This document shows, piece by piece, positions 27,849-34,807 of a DNA stretch of 64,000 nucleotides. The notes beneath the pieces were generated by a model. That model was not told the origin of the DNA, searched no databases, and saw only the letters and a list, made by a program, of their open reading frames with translations. The stretch is from an uncultured Pseudomonadota bacterium (GTDB lineage Bacteria; Pseudomonadota; Alphaproteobacteria; Rs-D84). Positions within the stretch are counted from its first letter, which is position 1, and the number at the start of each line of letters is the position of its first letter. A program made the position numbers and the translations under genes. The DNA lies in the NCBI GenBank assembly GCA_900320405.1, contig OOHM01000001.1, forward strand, positions 267,191 through 331,190, written 5' to 3'.

Positions 27849-28784
27849 TTAAATACCCGGGGTGTATGCCACCGTGCCAGCAGAAATCTTGTTAGCGACC
27901 CCCGCCACATTACCTGTGACCCCAGTAACAACCGTGTCTTGACTCAAAGTCACAGACACAGGATTAGCTGCTGGTGTTGTGGCACCCCAAGTATCTACAA
28001 CTTGAATACTGCCTGTAAGGGTACCCGTTGTCGCCTGAATCTGAGAAAAGTCAATTGTTGCACCATTGACCGCTGCTGCCGCTGTTGCCGCCGCCCCTGT
28101 TTTTGTTGCGTAATCACCGGACAAACCGTTAATCGCTTGTGCAACGGCTTTTTCCGTTACTAATTTTGTATCGGATGCATTTGTGAATGCGGCGATACCA
28201 GCCCCGTCATTTGCTGTAGAATCGACGACAGTCCCGGCTTTAAAATTATCAGTTTCCAAATTGCTAATTGTATTATCGTCCGCATCAATTGTTTTGTTTG
28301 TAACTGTTTGTGTGTCATTAAGTGTAACCATTCCGTTTGTTGCGGTTGTAATCGCTTCACGAACCGCTTGTTCGGTCGGCAGGGCGGTATCTGCGCCGGT
28401 TGCACCAACTTCGGTAACAATCACACCAGTAGCAAAATTATCAGTTTCTAAATTAGTAATTGAATTACCCGTTCCATTTGCATCAATGGATTTATTCGTC
28501 AATGTTGCTGTGCTACTGGCGGTCAATGCATTCCCTGCTGTGTCTGCAATTGTGTTAATTGCTTTCATTGCTGCGTTATATGCGCCCTTGACGTAACCGG
28601 CGGTTGCGACATTTCCATCAACAGACTCATTCGCCTCTGCCAATGCCCATTTGGGTTGTGCGTCTGTTGTAAGTCCGCTGGCGGCATCACTGTGCGTGGG
28701 GTCGCCGGCAACCGGTGTCGCGTTCGCAGCCATTGGTAAAATTGCCAATGCCGCGATTACTGATATATTTAGAATGTTTTTCAT
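27849..28784 (-). CDS. Exported Ala/Thr-rich protein, fibre-like
   Basis: 311 residues, signal peptide cleaved after ANA (about residue 22). The mature part is rich in Thr, Ala, Asn and Asp and short on aromatics, with internal repeats of 'SIDANGTGNSITNLETDNFATG' type (compare TIDADDNTISNLETDNFKAG) and VATAGYVKGAYNAA near its start. This composition resembles phage tail-fibre or trimeric-adhesin stalks. AAGGAGAAAGAG precedes the ATG. Function unknown, probably surface exposed. Confidence 0.68.
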   Translation of the reverse strand: MKNILNISVIAALAILPMAANATPVAGDPTHSDAASGLTTDAQPKWALAEANESVDGNVATAGYVKGAYNAAMKAINTIADTAGNALTASSTATLTNKSIDANGTGNSITNLETDNFATGVIVTEVGATGADTALPTEQAVREAITTATNGMVTLNDTQTVTNKTIDADDNTISNLETDNFKAGTVVDSTANDGAGIAAFTNASDTKLVTEKAVAQAINGLSGDYATKTGAAATAAAAVNGATIDFSQIQATTGTLTGSIQVVDTWGATTPAANPVSVTLSQDTVVTGVTGNVAGVANKISAGTVAYTPGI

Positions 28785-28880
28785 TCTCTTTCTCCTTCGT
28801 TTGCTTGTTGTTTGTTCCTGGTTGCATTACATCATAAAAATGGTTTCATTAAACCGATATAATGCATTTTTTTAATCTTT

Positions 28881-29492
28881 TTATGGATTTAATAATGATT
28901 CAAAATCACCATCATTCCACGTGCTTTCTATTTCCATCGCCTGCCAAGTGCCGTTGCCGGTACCGTCGGTTTTGAAAACATATGTCGTATTGTTTTGAAC
29001 ATTTTCTATGTTCAATTCAATTCTAGATGGGTCCGATGATGTCGCACCCGGTGTGACCTTGATACCGTCGCCCGGGGTATAAACAATACTGGAAGATTCC
29101 AAATCGTTCACTTTTTTGATTAAACCGTTATTTGCATCACCAACGGCCGTTTGCAAATCGGCAACATCTTTGACCAACCCATCGGTTGAATCGCCAACCG
29201 TATCTTGTAAACCTTCAACGGCGCCAACCAATCCGGTACCCGGATTTTCACCGGTTCCCGCGGTTCCAACGGTGTTCGCCAAATCGCCAACATCAATCAG
29301 GCCGCCGTTTCCGTCACTTAACGCATTTTGTAAATTGGTGATATCACCCTTGGCCGCATCATATACATATTTCAACCCGGCATCAACATAACCCTTGGTT
29401 GTTAATGCGGTATTGTTCGCATCTTCTGCGTATGCGCCAATTGAAACCATCGATATCGATGCCGCCAAACCATATAAAAATTTCTTCCTCAT
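28881..29492 (-). CDS. Exported protein with YVD motif and coiled repeats
   Basis: 203 residues with a signal peptide (cleaved after GAYA). TTKGYVDAGLKYVYDAAKG follows. The central part has repeated 'GLIDVGDLANTVG / GLVGAVEGLQDTVG / GLVKDVADLQTAVG' units of about 22 residues, likely a trimeric coiled coil or beta-prism stalk. The C-terminus is a short beta domain. GAGGAG site before the ATG. Looks like a fibrous surface protein of the same class as the two neighbours. Confidence 0.68.
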   Translation of the reverse strand: MRKKFLYGLAASISMVSIGAYAEDANNTALTTKGYVDAGLKYVYDAAKGDITNLQNALSDGNGGLIDVGDLANTVGTAGTGENPGTGLVGAVEGLQDTVGDSTDGLVKDVADLQTAVGDANNGLIKKVNDLESSSIVYTPGDGIKVTPGATSSDPSRIELNIENVQNNTTYVFKTDGTGNGTWQAMEIESTWNDGDFESLLNP

Positions 29493-29547
29493 ATACTGAC
29501 TCCTCTTTTATTTATTTTGCTTGCTTTTCAATTATATCTTATTTTGC

Positions 29548-30273
29548 CTATGGTTGTCCACCCTGATTTTCTTCCGTGTGCAGAAAACCGGGGTCAAAAT
29601 CGTTCACAACCTCTGGCCGAATCTGATTTACAATTTGATTGACATATTCTTTGGTATAATAATTTTGTTCAAGATAGTTTTGGGTTTCGTCCGCGGTCCA
29701 GTAATCGTCGGACAGCCCCGCACCGTCAATCATTTCGTGCAAATTATCTATTTCTTGATTTATTTCGTCCAGTGTCGTTGGCAAATTCGCCAAATCGTCG
29801 GACACACTAATCGTTTTGCCGTCGATGATAATCCCGTCGCCCGCATCCAATGCTTCTTGTTTGTTGGACATTGCTTCTTCCAAATTGACAATGCGCTGTG
29901 TCAAATCGGCGACCGCACTGCCGCCACCCGACGGTGTTGTTGAACTGGACGAAAGTTTCGAACTTAGCCCCGTCGCAAGATTCTTGTGCAAACCCGATCT
30001 GCGCGCAGAATCAATATACCCGGACGCCTTGGGCGTTGTGCTTACGACCTTGGGGCTGCTGGATATTGTTGTTGTGGGCTTAATCGTCGAACCCGATGTG
30101 CGCAACGCAGGTGCGCGCTGAATCTGTATGTCTTTGCTATCACGACTGTAAAAATTGCTGTTTGTGGGGTCGCCAAGTTTTTTTACAACGGGCACAGCCC
30201 TGGACGGACTTGTTAAAATTCCCTCTGTGGCCAATATAACCGCCAAAATCACGCTTTTTGGATGCAACTGCAA
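29548..30273 (-). CDS. Exported coiled-coil protein with non-ATG start
   Basis: Up to 241 residues. No ATG serves the start: GAGGAGAGGG is followed by TTG (30273), a second TTG two codons on, and a GTG further in. The N-terminus is hydrophobic (SVILAVILATEGIL), then a Ser/Thr/Lys-rich stretch, a coiled coil (VADLTQRIVNLEEAMSNKQ) and a C-terminal helical part with many Tyr/Asn (DYWTADETQNYLEQNYYTKEYV). The 'TKEYVNQIVNQI' near the end is a loose match to the YVD motif. Probable envelope protein, family not known. Confidence 0.55.
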   Translation of the reverse strand: MQLHPKSVILAVILATEGILTSPSRAVPVVKKLGDPTNSNFYSRDSKDIQIQRAPALRTSGSTIKPTTTISSSPKVVSTTPKASGYIDSARRSGLHKNLATGLSSKLSSSSTTPSGGGSAVADLTQRIVNLEEAMSNKQEALDAGDGIIIDGKTISVSDDLANLPTTLDEINQEIDNLHEMIDGAGLSDDYWTADETQNYLEQNYYTKEYVNQIVNQIRPEVVNDFDPGFLHTEENQGGQP

Positions 30274-30414
30274 CCCTCTCCTCGGGGCATATTATATCAC
30301 AAAAACATATAAAAACAAACAGTCTGTTAAATATAATTTTAATTTTTATGCTTGACTTTTTATTTTTTGTGTTTTTTTGCCCGTGGTAATTCAATAGACG
30401 GTGTTTATTTATTG

Positions 30415-30443
30415 TTGAAATGATTTTTGTACATCGTTATAAT
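30415..30443 (+). promoter_or_regulatory. Promoter of the OmpA-like barrel gene
   Basis: TTGAAA (30415-30420), 17-bp spacer, TATAAT (30438-30443), 30 bp before the start codon at 30473. Confidence 0.7.
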
Positions 30444-30472
30444 TGTTCCTGTGTTAGAAAAGGGGGAATCAT

Positions 30473-31150
30473 ATGAAAAAAATTATTTTGTTAACAAGTA
30501 TTGTTTGTATTACCAATGCCGCGAATGCGTACACCGAATACTATGTCTCGGCCAAGGCAGATTTGGGCGACGCAACCATATATGTGGACGGTGATACGAA
30601 AATGGGGGATTTTTTGGCCGAAGTTTCTGGGCCTGGGTATAAATACGATGCGTCCGGATTTTTGTGGGGAATATCGCCCGCCGTTGGTCTTGATTGGTCC
30701 CCGAACAGTATGTATGTCGCACAAAATCCGTATGCGTGGTTCCACCTTCGGTTGGAAGGCGAATTTGGATATAATAATTATCGCGAAGACGGAAAATTAA
30801 GATATGATTACCGGGTCACCGATAAAATCGACACGAAATTTGATCATTTCTTTATGATGGCCAATGGTTATGCAGATTTCAGAATTCACAAGATTATCCC
30901 CTATGTCGGGTTGGGTATCGGGTACGGTTTCGGCCGAGAAGAAATCACGGTGGAAAACGATATACACGGCGAATCCAGTGATTCTGCCAGTGATAATGGG
31001 TTCCTTTATGGTTTGTATGCGGGCGTCGGATATAAATTCTCTGATATAACGACCTTTGATTTTGGTTATCGTCGAATTTATGCGCCGGCGGAAGATGATG
31101 GTATGTATGTGTTCAGTGGTGTAAGATTGGGCGCCCGATTCCGTATATAA
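30473..31150 (+). CDS. Outer-membrane beta-barrel protein (OmpA-like/OMP_b-brl)
   Basis: 225 residues, signal peptide (cleaved after NANA at residue 19). The mature part has eight likely strands with alternating aromatic and polar residues (FHLRLEGEFGYNNY, FFMMANGYADFRI, IPYVGLGIGYGFG, GLYAGVGYKF, TTFDFGYRRIY, FSGVRLGARFRI), the pattern of an eight-stranded barrel. It ends in RFRI rather than a terminal Phe. Comparable to small OmpA/Omp25-like barrels of alphaproteobacteria. AAAGGGG site before the ATG. Confidence 0.8.
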   Translation: MKKIILLTSIVCITNAANAYTEYYVSAKADLGDATIYVDGDTKMGDFLAEVSGPGYKYDASGFLWGISPAVGLDWSPNSMYVAQNPYAWFHLRLEGEFGYNNYREDGKLRYDYRVTDKIDTKFDHFFMMANGYADFRIHKIIPYVGLGIGYGFGREEITVENDIHGESSDSASDNGFLYGLYAGVGYKFSDITTFDFGYRRIYAPAEDDGMYVFSGVRLGARFRI

Positions 31151-31163
31151 TTCAACATACATT

Positions 31164-31192
31164 AAAAGGTGCCAAACGGCACCTTTTTTTAT
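31164..31192. terminator. Bidirectional terminator between the barrel gene and metK
   Basis: AAAGGTGCC, AAAC loop, GGCACCTTTTTTT: a strong hairpin with A- and T-runs between convergent genes. Confidence 0.85.
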
Positions 31193-32199
31193 TTCTGTAT
31201 TCCCGAAATACCCTTGCTACACAGTTTGGTATAAATCGGTTTATCCAAACCGTATGCTTTTATTAGGCTGCTTGGTTTTTGATTGCACCACAGGTCATGA
31301 TAGGAAACAATGCCGTTCTTAATCGTTTTTATCAGACCACTGGGCAGTTGGCTACGGCCTATGCACGAAGACAGGTAAACAAAGCATTCGTCATTGTCGG
31401 CCAAGTTTTCGCAAGCTAAGATACGGGCGTAGACATTAAGGGTCAAATCTGCCTTGCTGGGGTCCTTGGTCCATGGGCTGCCACCACCAATCGGGCAGGC
31501 AGTAGAATAAAAGTCACAGGCCAATTTACGTCCTGTAATGCCACAGTCTGCGATGGAACCATGATATGTATAACGTCCGGTACCGTTTATGATAATGTGC
31601 GCTGGCTTTTCGCCTAGGACAGAAATCACAAAGTCCGTTAAATCTTCATCGTGCAGCATTGGGATTGCCACAATAGCGGTTTCGATCTTATCGTCGTTCA
31701 ATGTGATCTGTGTTTTTATGTCCAGACCAAGATTGTCAGATTGACGGGCTTTATCGTACAGGGCTTTGTTCAGCTTCCGGGCTAGGAATAATTCCCTATT
31801 TATCTTGCCTTCGCCTTGGCAGGCATAGCCAACAAAGACCCCTTGGTCACCCCAACCATCAGCAACCACGCCACGATTGATATCTGCGGATTGTACGCCA
31901 ATTAGATTGGTAACCTTTATTTGCGCTGGGTTAATGGCCAAGTCGCCCCATATCGATGCGTACCGTTCATCATACCCGATTTTGGCAAGGGCGGCCTTAA
32001 CATAGGCGGTCAAATCACCGAGTGGGGCAGATGTGGTAACTTCGCCACCAAGGACGACATTGTTGTCTTTTATCAAGACTTCAACGGCATATTTGACCTG
32101 TGGATCTTGCTCGATTAACCGATCCAAAATGTAACTGGAAATGTAATCGGCTACTTTATCTGGGTGTCCCAAAGACACCGCTTCTGCTGTTCTTTGCAT
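31189..32199 (-). CDS. metK: S-adenosylmethionine synthetase, short divergent form
   Basis: Makes SAM from methionine and ATP. The 336-residue protein has GHPDK (residues 11-15) in the methionine/ATP loop, QSADI (usually QSPDI), GDQG (117-120, the family's GAGDQG), and 'CPIGGGSPWTKDPSKAD' corresponding to the usual GGGAFSGKDPSKVD. It is about 50 residues shorter than typical MetK and only loosely similar. The start has AAAGGAG at proper spacing, but that site lies in a hairpin. The leader carries a SAM-II/V-like aptamer, which supports the enzyme assignment. Confidence 0.9.
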   Translation of the reverse strand: MQRTAEAVSLGHPDKVADYISSYILDRLIEQDPQVKYAVEVLIKDNNVVLGGEVTTSAPLGDLTAYVKAALAKIGYDERYASIWGDLAINPAQIKVTNLIGVQSADINRGVVADGWGDQGVFVGYACQGEGKINRELFLARKLNKALYDKARQSDNLGLDIKTQITLNDDKIETAIVAIPMLHDEDLTDFVISVLGEKPAHIIINGTGRYTYHGSIADCGITGRKLACDFYSTACPIGGGSPWTKDPSKADLTLNVYARILACENLADNDECFVYLSSCIGRSQLPSGLIKTIKNGIVSYHDLWCNQKPSSLIKAYGLDKPIYTKLCSKGISGIQK

Positions 32200-32311
32200 A
32201 ATTCACTCCTTTGGTTTTTGCAATAAGAACCAAAGGTGGATTCATGTAGCTACCAACACATGTGCAAAAGCACTGTGCAAAATGCGGCATAAAGTATAGG
32301 AAAATTTGCAT
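32156..32311 (-). CDS. Leader ORF between the SAM aptamer and metK
   Basis: 51 codons, starting at an ATG with AAGGAG eight bases upstream and stopping 44 nt inside metK in another frame. The ribosome-binding site is part of the aptamer's pseudoknot. It has five cysteines and no known domain. Translation of it would unwind the hairpin on the metK ribosome-binding site, so it may be a coupling ORF rather than a functional protein. Confidence 0.45.
   Translation of the reverse strand: MQIFLYFMPHFAQCFCTCVGSYMNPPLVLIAKTKGVNYAKNSRSGVFGTPR
32208..32242 (-). promoter_or_regulatory. Hairpin sequestering the metK ribosome-binding site, with anti-aptamer sequence
   Basis: In the RNA CCUUUGGUU (32236-32228) pairs with AACCAAAGG (32216-32208), hiding AAAGGAG of metK. 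The overlapping AAUCCACCUU (32242-32233) is the exact complement of AAGGUGGAUU in the 5' strand of the aptamer (32369-32360). The two pairings compete for the CCUU stretch. Confidence 0.65.
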
Positions 32312-32318
32312 ATAACAA

Positions 32319-32370
32319 CTCCTTGTTTAGTCCATTTAGAGGTAGGACAAGTCAGGTTAAATCCACCTTG
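32319..32370 (-). promoter_or_regulatory. SAM-II/SAM-V class riboswitch aptamer
   Basis: From 32369 down the RNA reads AAGGUG, then GAUUUAACC (the loop shared with SAM-II RNAs), UGACUUGUCC, UACCU, CUAAAU, GGACUAAACAAGGAG. AGGUG pairs with UACCU (P1); CUUG and UCC of the loop pair with CAAG and GGA downstream, forming the H-type pseudoknot; CUAAA-type spacers flank it as in the class. The 3' strand of the pseudoknot overlaps AAGGAG, the ribosome-binding site of the leader ORF. Identification is from memory of the consensus, not from a covariance search. Confidence 0.82.
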
Positions 32371-32379
32371 ATTAAGAAT

Positions 32380-32408
32380 AGTATAACAAACCCTGATAAA
32401 AAAATCAA
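32380..32408 (-). promoter_or_regulatory. metK promoter
   Basis: On the minus strand: TTGATT (32408-32403), 17-bp spacer, TATACT (32385-32380). Transcription would start near 32373, directly before the aptamer. Confidence 0.7.
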
Positions 32409-32518
32409 TACATAATGGGCCGTTTGAGACAGAAGTGGTATGCAAATATGTACAAATTTGGTTGGTTCTGGTTGTATGTAATGTAGTTTGGGGCAATTTT
32501 GTAATAAAAACAGACATT

Positions 32519-32541
32519 AAAAAAACCGCAGAAATCTGCGG
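32519..32541 (-). terminator. Displaced tRNA-Asn terminator at the left island end
   Basis: Minus strand: CCGCAGATTTCTGCGG then a run of T. It directly follows the 16-bp att repeat and is probably the original terminator of the tRNA-Asn gene, separated from it by the island. Confidence 0.65.
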
Positions 32542-32553
32542 AAATCTTGGCTC
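32538..32553. other. Left attachment-site repeat
   Basis: GCGGAAATCTTGGCTC, identical to 50180-50195 which runs into the 3' end of tRNA-Asn. It marks the distal end of the integrated element. Confidence 0.8.
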
Positions 32554-32803
32554 AGATGTATAAGCATAGGTCGAACGCGCGATATCTTAGATTTGCTTAG
32601 TTTGGGTAAAAGTATTGAAAAGATTTTGCAGCGTTATCCGGTGTAGATATGTCAAACCAGCAGAATTCAGGCAAAAATGTCAAAATGACCCACTTGCCAC
32701 TCTATCTGCTCAACTGACACACGGATTAACAGCAGGTCCCAAAAATTCAGAAAAACTTTTTATGAACATCGTGTGTGACGCGGAAATCGTGGAGTTGCGG
32801 ATT

Positions 32804-32882
32804 GTGTAGCCGTGTATCCACCGTGTAGCAAATTTTTATTGTGTAGCCAATGTGTAGGAAAAAAATTGTGTCGTCGTGTAGC
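32804..32882 (+). repeat. GTGTAGC direct repeats near the left island end
   Basis: GTGTAGC or one-base variants begin at 32804, 32812 (GTGTATC), 32823, 32841, 32852 (GTGTAGG) and 32876. Two more copies, 11 bp apart, lie near the right end. No gene is visible between the metK leader and 32942; this stretch otherwise holds only the att repeat and terminator. Confidence 0.65.
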
Positions 32883-32941
32883 TAGATGTATCCAAAGCAA
32901 ACAAAAAAGCACCCCCTAAAAATTGGTGTACGGAATTTTTT

Positions 32942-33367
32942 TTATAAATGCACAATTTCAATATCTGGTAATTGTGCTGTAATATATTCGGCGGCTAATC
33001 TGCGATGACATTGTATTGCAGATTTTTCTGTACACAACAAACATATCCTATCAAGTTTTGATATATCGCACTTTTGCAACGGATTGCGTTTTTGCAATAA
33101 TTCGCGATACATTTTTTCGTATTCTGCCCATGTAATTTTTTTATCTTTATACGCCACTAAAATATCAGAAGTTGGCGCAAATTCTGGATGATATTCATAG
33201 CGATTGCTCAAAACTTTTGCTAAATTATCACCGTTATAATATGGGACATAGGTGCTGGTCCGCCATTGGCGGATATCCCAAACACAACTTATGCGCGCCG
33301 CATTCAACACATCCAGAAATGCTTCTGGGGTTTTACCACTGAAACCAATCGTGAATATCTTTGTCAT
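32942..33367 (-). CDS. DUF488 family protein
   Basis: 141 residues from the ATG at 33367, two bases after the stop of the upstream gene (TGATATG). It has the DUF488 hallmarks: TIGFSGKTPEAFLDVL at the start, WDIRQWR, and a C-terminal 'CLLCTEKSAIQCHRR' with the paired cysteines. The molecular role of the family is not established; such genes often lie in defence islands, paired with the protein encoded upstream. Confidence 0.8.
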   Translation of the reverse strand: MTKIFTIGFSGKTPEAFLDVLNAARISCVWDIRQWRTSTYVPYYNGDNLAKVLSNRYEYHPEFAPTSDILVAYKDKKITWAEYEKMYRELLQKRNPLQKCDISKLDRICLLCTEKSAIQCHRRLAAEYITAQLPDIEIVHL

Positions 33368-33368
33368 A

Positions 33369-34019
33369 TCAGTATAAAAATAGCCCATTAAGCATTAAAT
33401 AGCAATGATTTTCCTGAATCAAAAATTTACGCGCCAAACCAATTCTGCAATGTGCATATTGTGATTCAGCAACCATGTTATTCAACACAACAACATCTTT
33501 AGTTTTATCAAAAATGTCCCGTAAATATTTGCAACTGACTTTCATATCATATTTTTGTTTAGAAAAGTCGGTTATGCTGGCACGCAATTTGCCATCTTCT
33601 GTGAAAAATTCAATATCGCGTGCAGAGATTACAATTGCCCCTAATGACGGACATTTTGTATTTTGCAACACATAAGATTTTTCTTTTACATGATGATTAA
33701 ATATAGATTGAATATCTTTCGAAACTGTATCCTTTAAACAATCGGCTAATTCTTTGCCTGGTTCAAAAAATTTTATAATTTCTATGGAATTATAATTTAT
33801 GTTTACATCTTCGGTTCTATGTGGGTAATCGCGCGGTTCGTCAAAAGGTTCGTTTTCAACCATTATTTGACAATAAGTTTTTGGAATTTGATTTTCGTCC
33901 CAGTATCCACCATCAATCATTAGACGCTTCATGCGTTTTTCATATGTGTCAAAACCGGCAATACAAAATTTCTCTTTCATACATGTTATGTCTGAAACAA
34001 TAATATTTGATTTTTTCAT
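33369..34019 (-). CDS. Partner of DUF488 protein (probable dual-OB domain protein)
   Basis: 216 residues from the ATG at 34019, which follows AAAGGAG; the longer frame to 34064 is not needed. Soluble and beta-rich, beginning with a strand-rich 'IIVSDITCMKEKFCIAG' and containing 'CPSLGAIVISARDIEFFTEDGKLRASITD', compatible with small OB-like barrels. I recall annotations of dual-OB proteins next to DUF488 genes, but the assignment here is tentative. Strict overlap/spacing with DUF488 says they act together. Confidence 0.55.
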   Translation of the reverse strand: MKKSNIIVSDITCMKEKFCIAGFDTYEKRMKRLMIDGGYWDENQIPKTYCQIMVENEPFDEPRDYPHRTEDVNINYNSIEIIKFFEPGKELADCLKDTVSKDIQSIFNHHVKEKSYVLQNTKCPSLGAIVISARDIEFFTEDGKLRASITDFSKQKYDMKVSCKYLRDIFDKTKDVVVLNNMVAESQYAHCRIGLARKFLIQENHCYLMLNGLFLY

Positions 34020-34045
34020 TTTATCTCCTTTGTTAAACGAAAAAA

Positions 34046-34087
34046 GCCCGCATAAAGCGGGCAATAAAAAACGGCACCAAATGTGCC
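34046..34087. terminator. Tandem terminator hairpins
   Basis: GCCCGCataaaGCGGGC (34046-34062) with flanking A/T runs, then GGCAC/GTGCC (34073-34087). They separate the DUF488 pair's upstream side from the integrase region. Confidence 0.55.
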
Positions 34088-34267
34088 TTTGAAGTTAAGA
34101 GTATTATACCACAAAACAACAAAAAAATCAATATAATATGGATAAGCAACAGTAGTTTTTAATAAAAAAATATATGCTTTTTCTATCAAAATTACATCTG
34201 GTAAAAACGGTCGTTTTTTGACCGAGTGACGCCGATGAACAAAAAATCATATAATTTAATATTGTTG

Positions 34268-34325
34268 TATTTATTATTGCTTTTGATTGTTTTTGATAGT
34301 TTTGACTAGTTTTTGATTGCTTTTA
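34268..34325 (+). repeat. Phased T-tract repeats upstream of the excisionase gene
   Basis: Five consecutive units of 10-11 bp: CTTTTGATTG, TTTTTGATAG, TTTTGACTAG, TTTTTGATTG, CTTTTAGATC. T-tracts at helical spacing would bend DNA; the units may also be binding sites of Xis or a regulator. The rest of 34088-34487 has only a CGGTC/GACCG palindrome (about 34207-34222) and AT-rich DNA. Confidence 0.5.
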
Positions 34326-34487
34326 GATCGTCAAAAAAGTGCAATTTTCTGCGGTTTTTAGAAGATTTTTGTTTTTTAATGTGCTATAAATTATATGTAC
34401 GGATATTAAAAAATGTTGCGATATTTGACGATATCTTGAGACATTTTTAAACCGGACAAAAACCATCAAAACCCAAAGGAGAAAAAC

Positions 34488-34742
34488 ATGGGACAAGAGT
34501 TCAAAAAAAATTGGGGGATGGAGAGAGATACAAGTTGTTATTTTATAAACGAAAACGGAGAAAAAGATAAACTTATGACGCCAAGACAGTTGGCTCAATA
34601 TCTTGAATCATCCATTTCGGCATTAAGTCAATATCGTGCGCTGGGTACTGGACCGGAATACTTTAAAATCGGCAAAATGGTGCGATATCGCAAATCCGAT
34701 GTGAATCAATGGTTGGAACAACAAAGAATCGGCAAAAAATAG
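34488..34742 (+). CDS. AlpA-like excisionase / helix-turn-helix protein
   Basis: 84 residues with a MerR/AlpA-type winged helix-turn-helix: 'LMTPRQLAQYLESSISALSQ' and 'GPEYFKIGKMVRYRKSDVNQWL'. Such proteins bind att DNA to favour excision, or activate the integrase gene. AAAGGAG site seven bases before the ATG. It lies directly upstream of the integrase gene, in the same direction. Confidence 0.8.
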   Translation: MGQEFKKNWGMERDTSCYFINENGEKDKLMTPRQLAQYLESSISALSQYRALGTGPEYFKIGKMVRYRKSDVNQWLEQQRIGKK

Positions 34743-34807
34743 TTGTTTTTACTTGCTATTTTATTTGTGTGTTGCACTGTGTAGTCGCAACCAAAGGAGT
34801 TACACAT

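Noticed and set aside
32242-32517. 91-codon frame opposite the metK leader
   Set aside because: It is antisense-free shadow within the aptamer and promoter region, without ribosome-binding site.
32615-32809. 64-codon frame just inside the left att site
   Set aside because: No start signal and no coding pattern; the region is better explained by integrase arm repeats.
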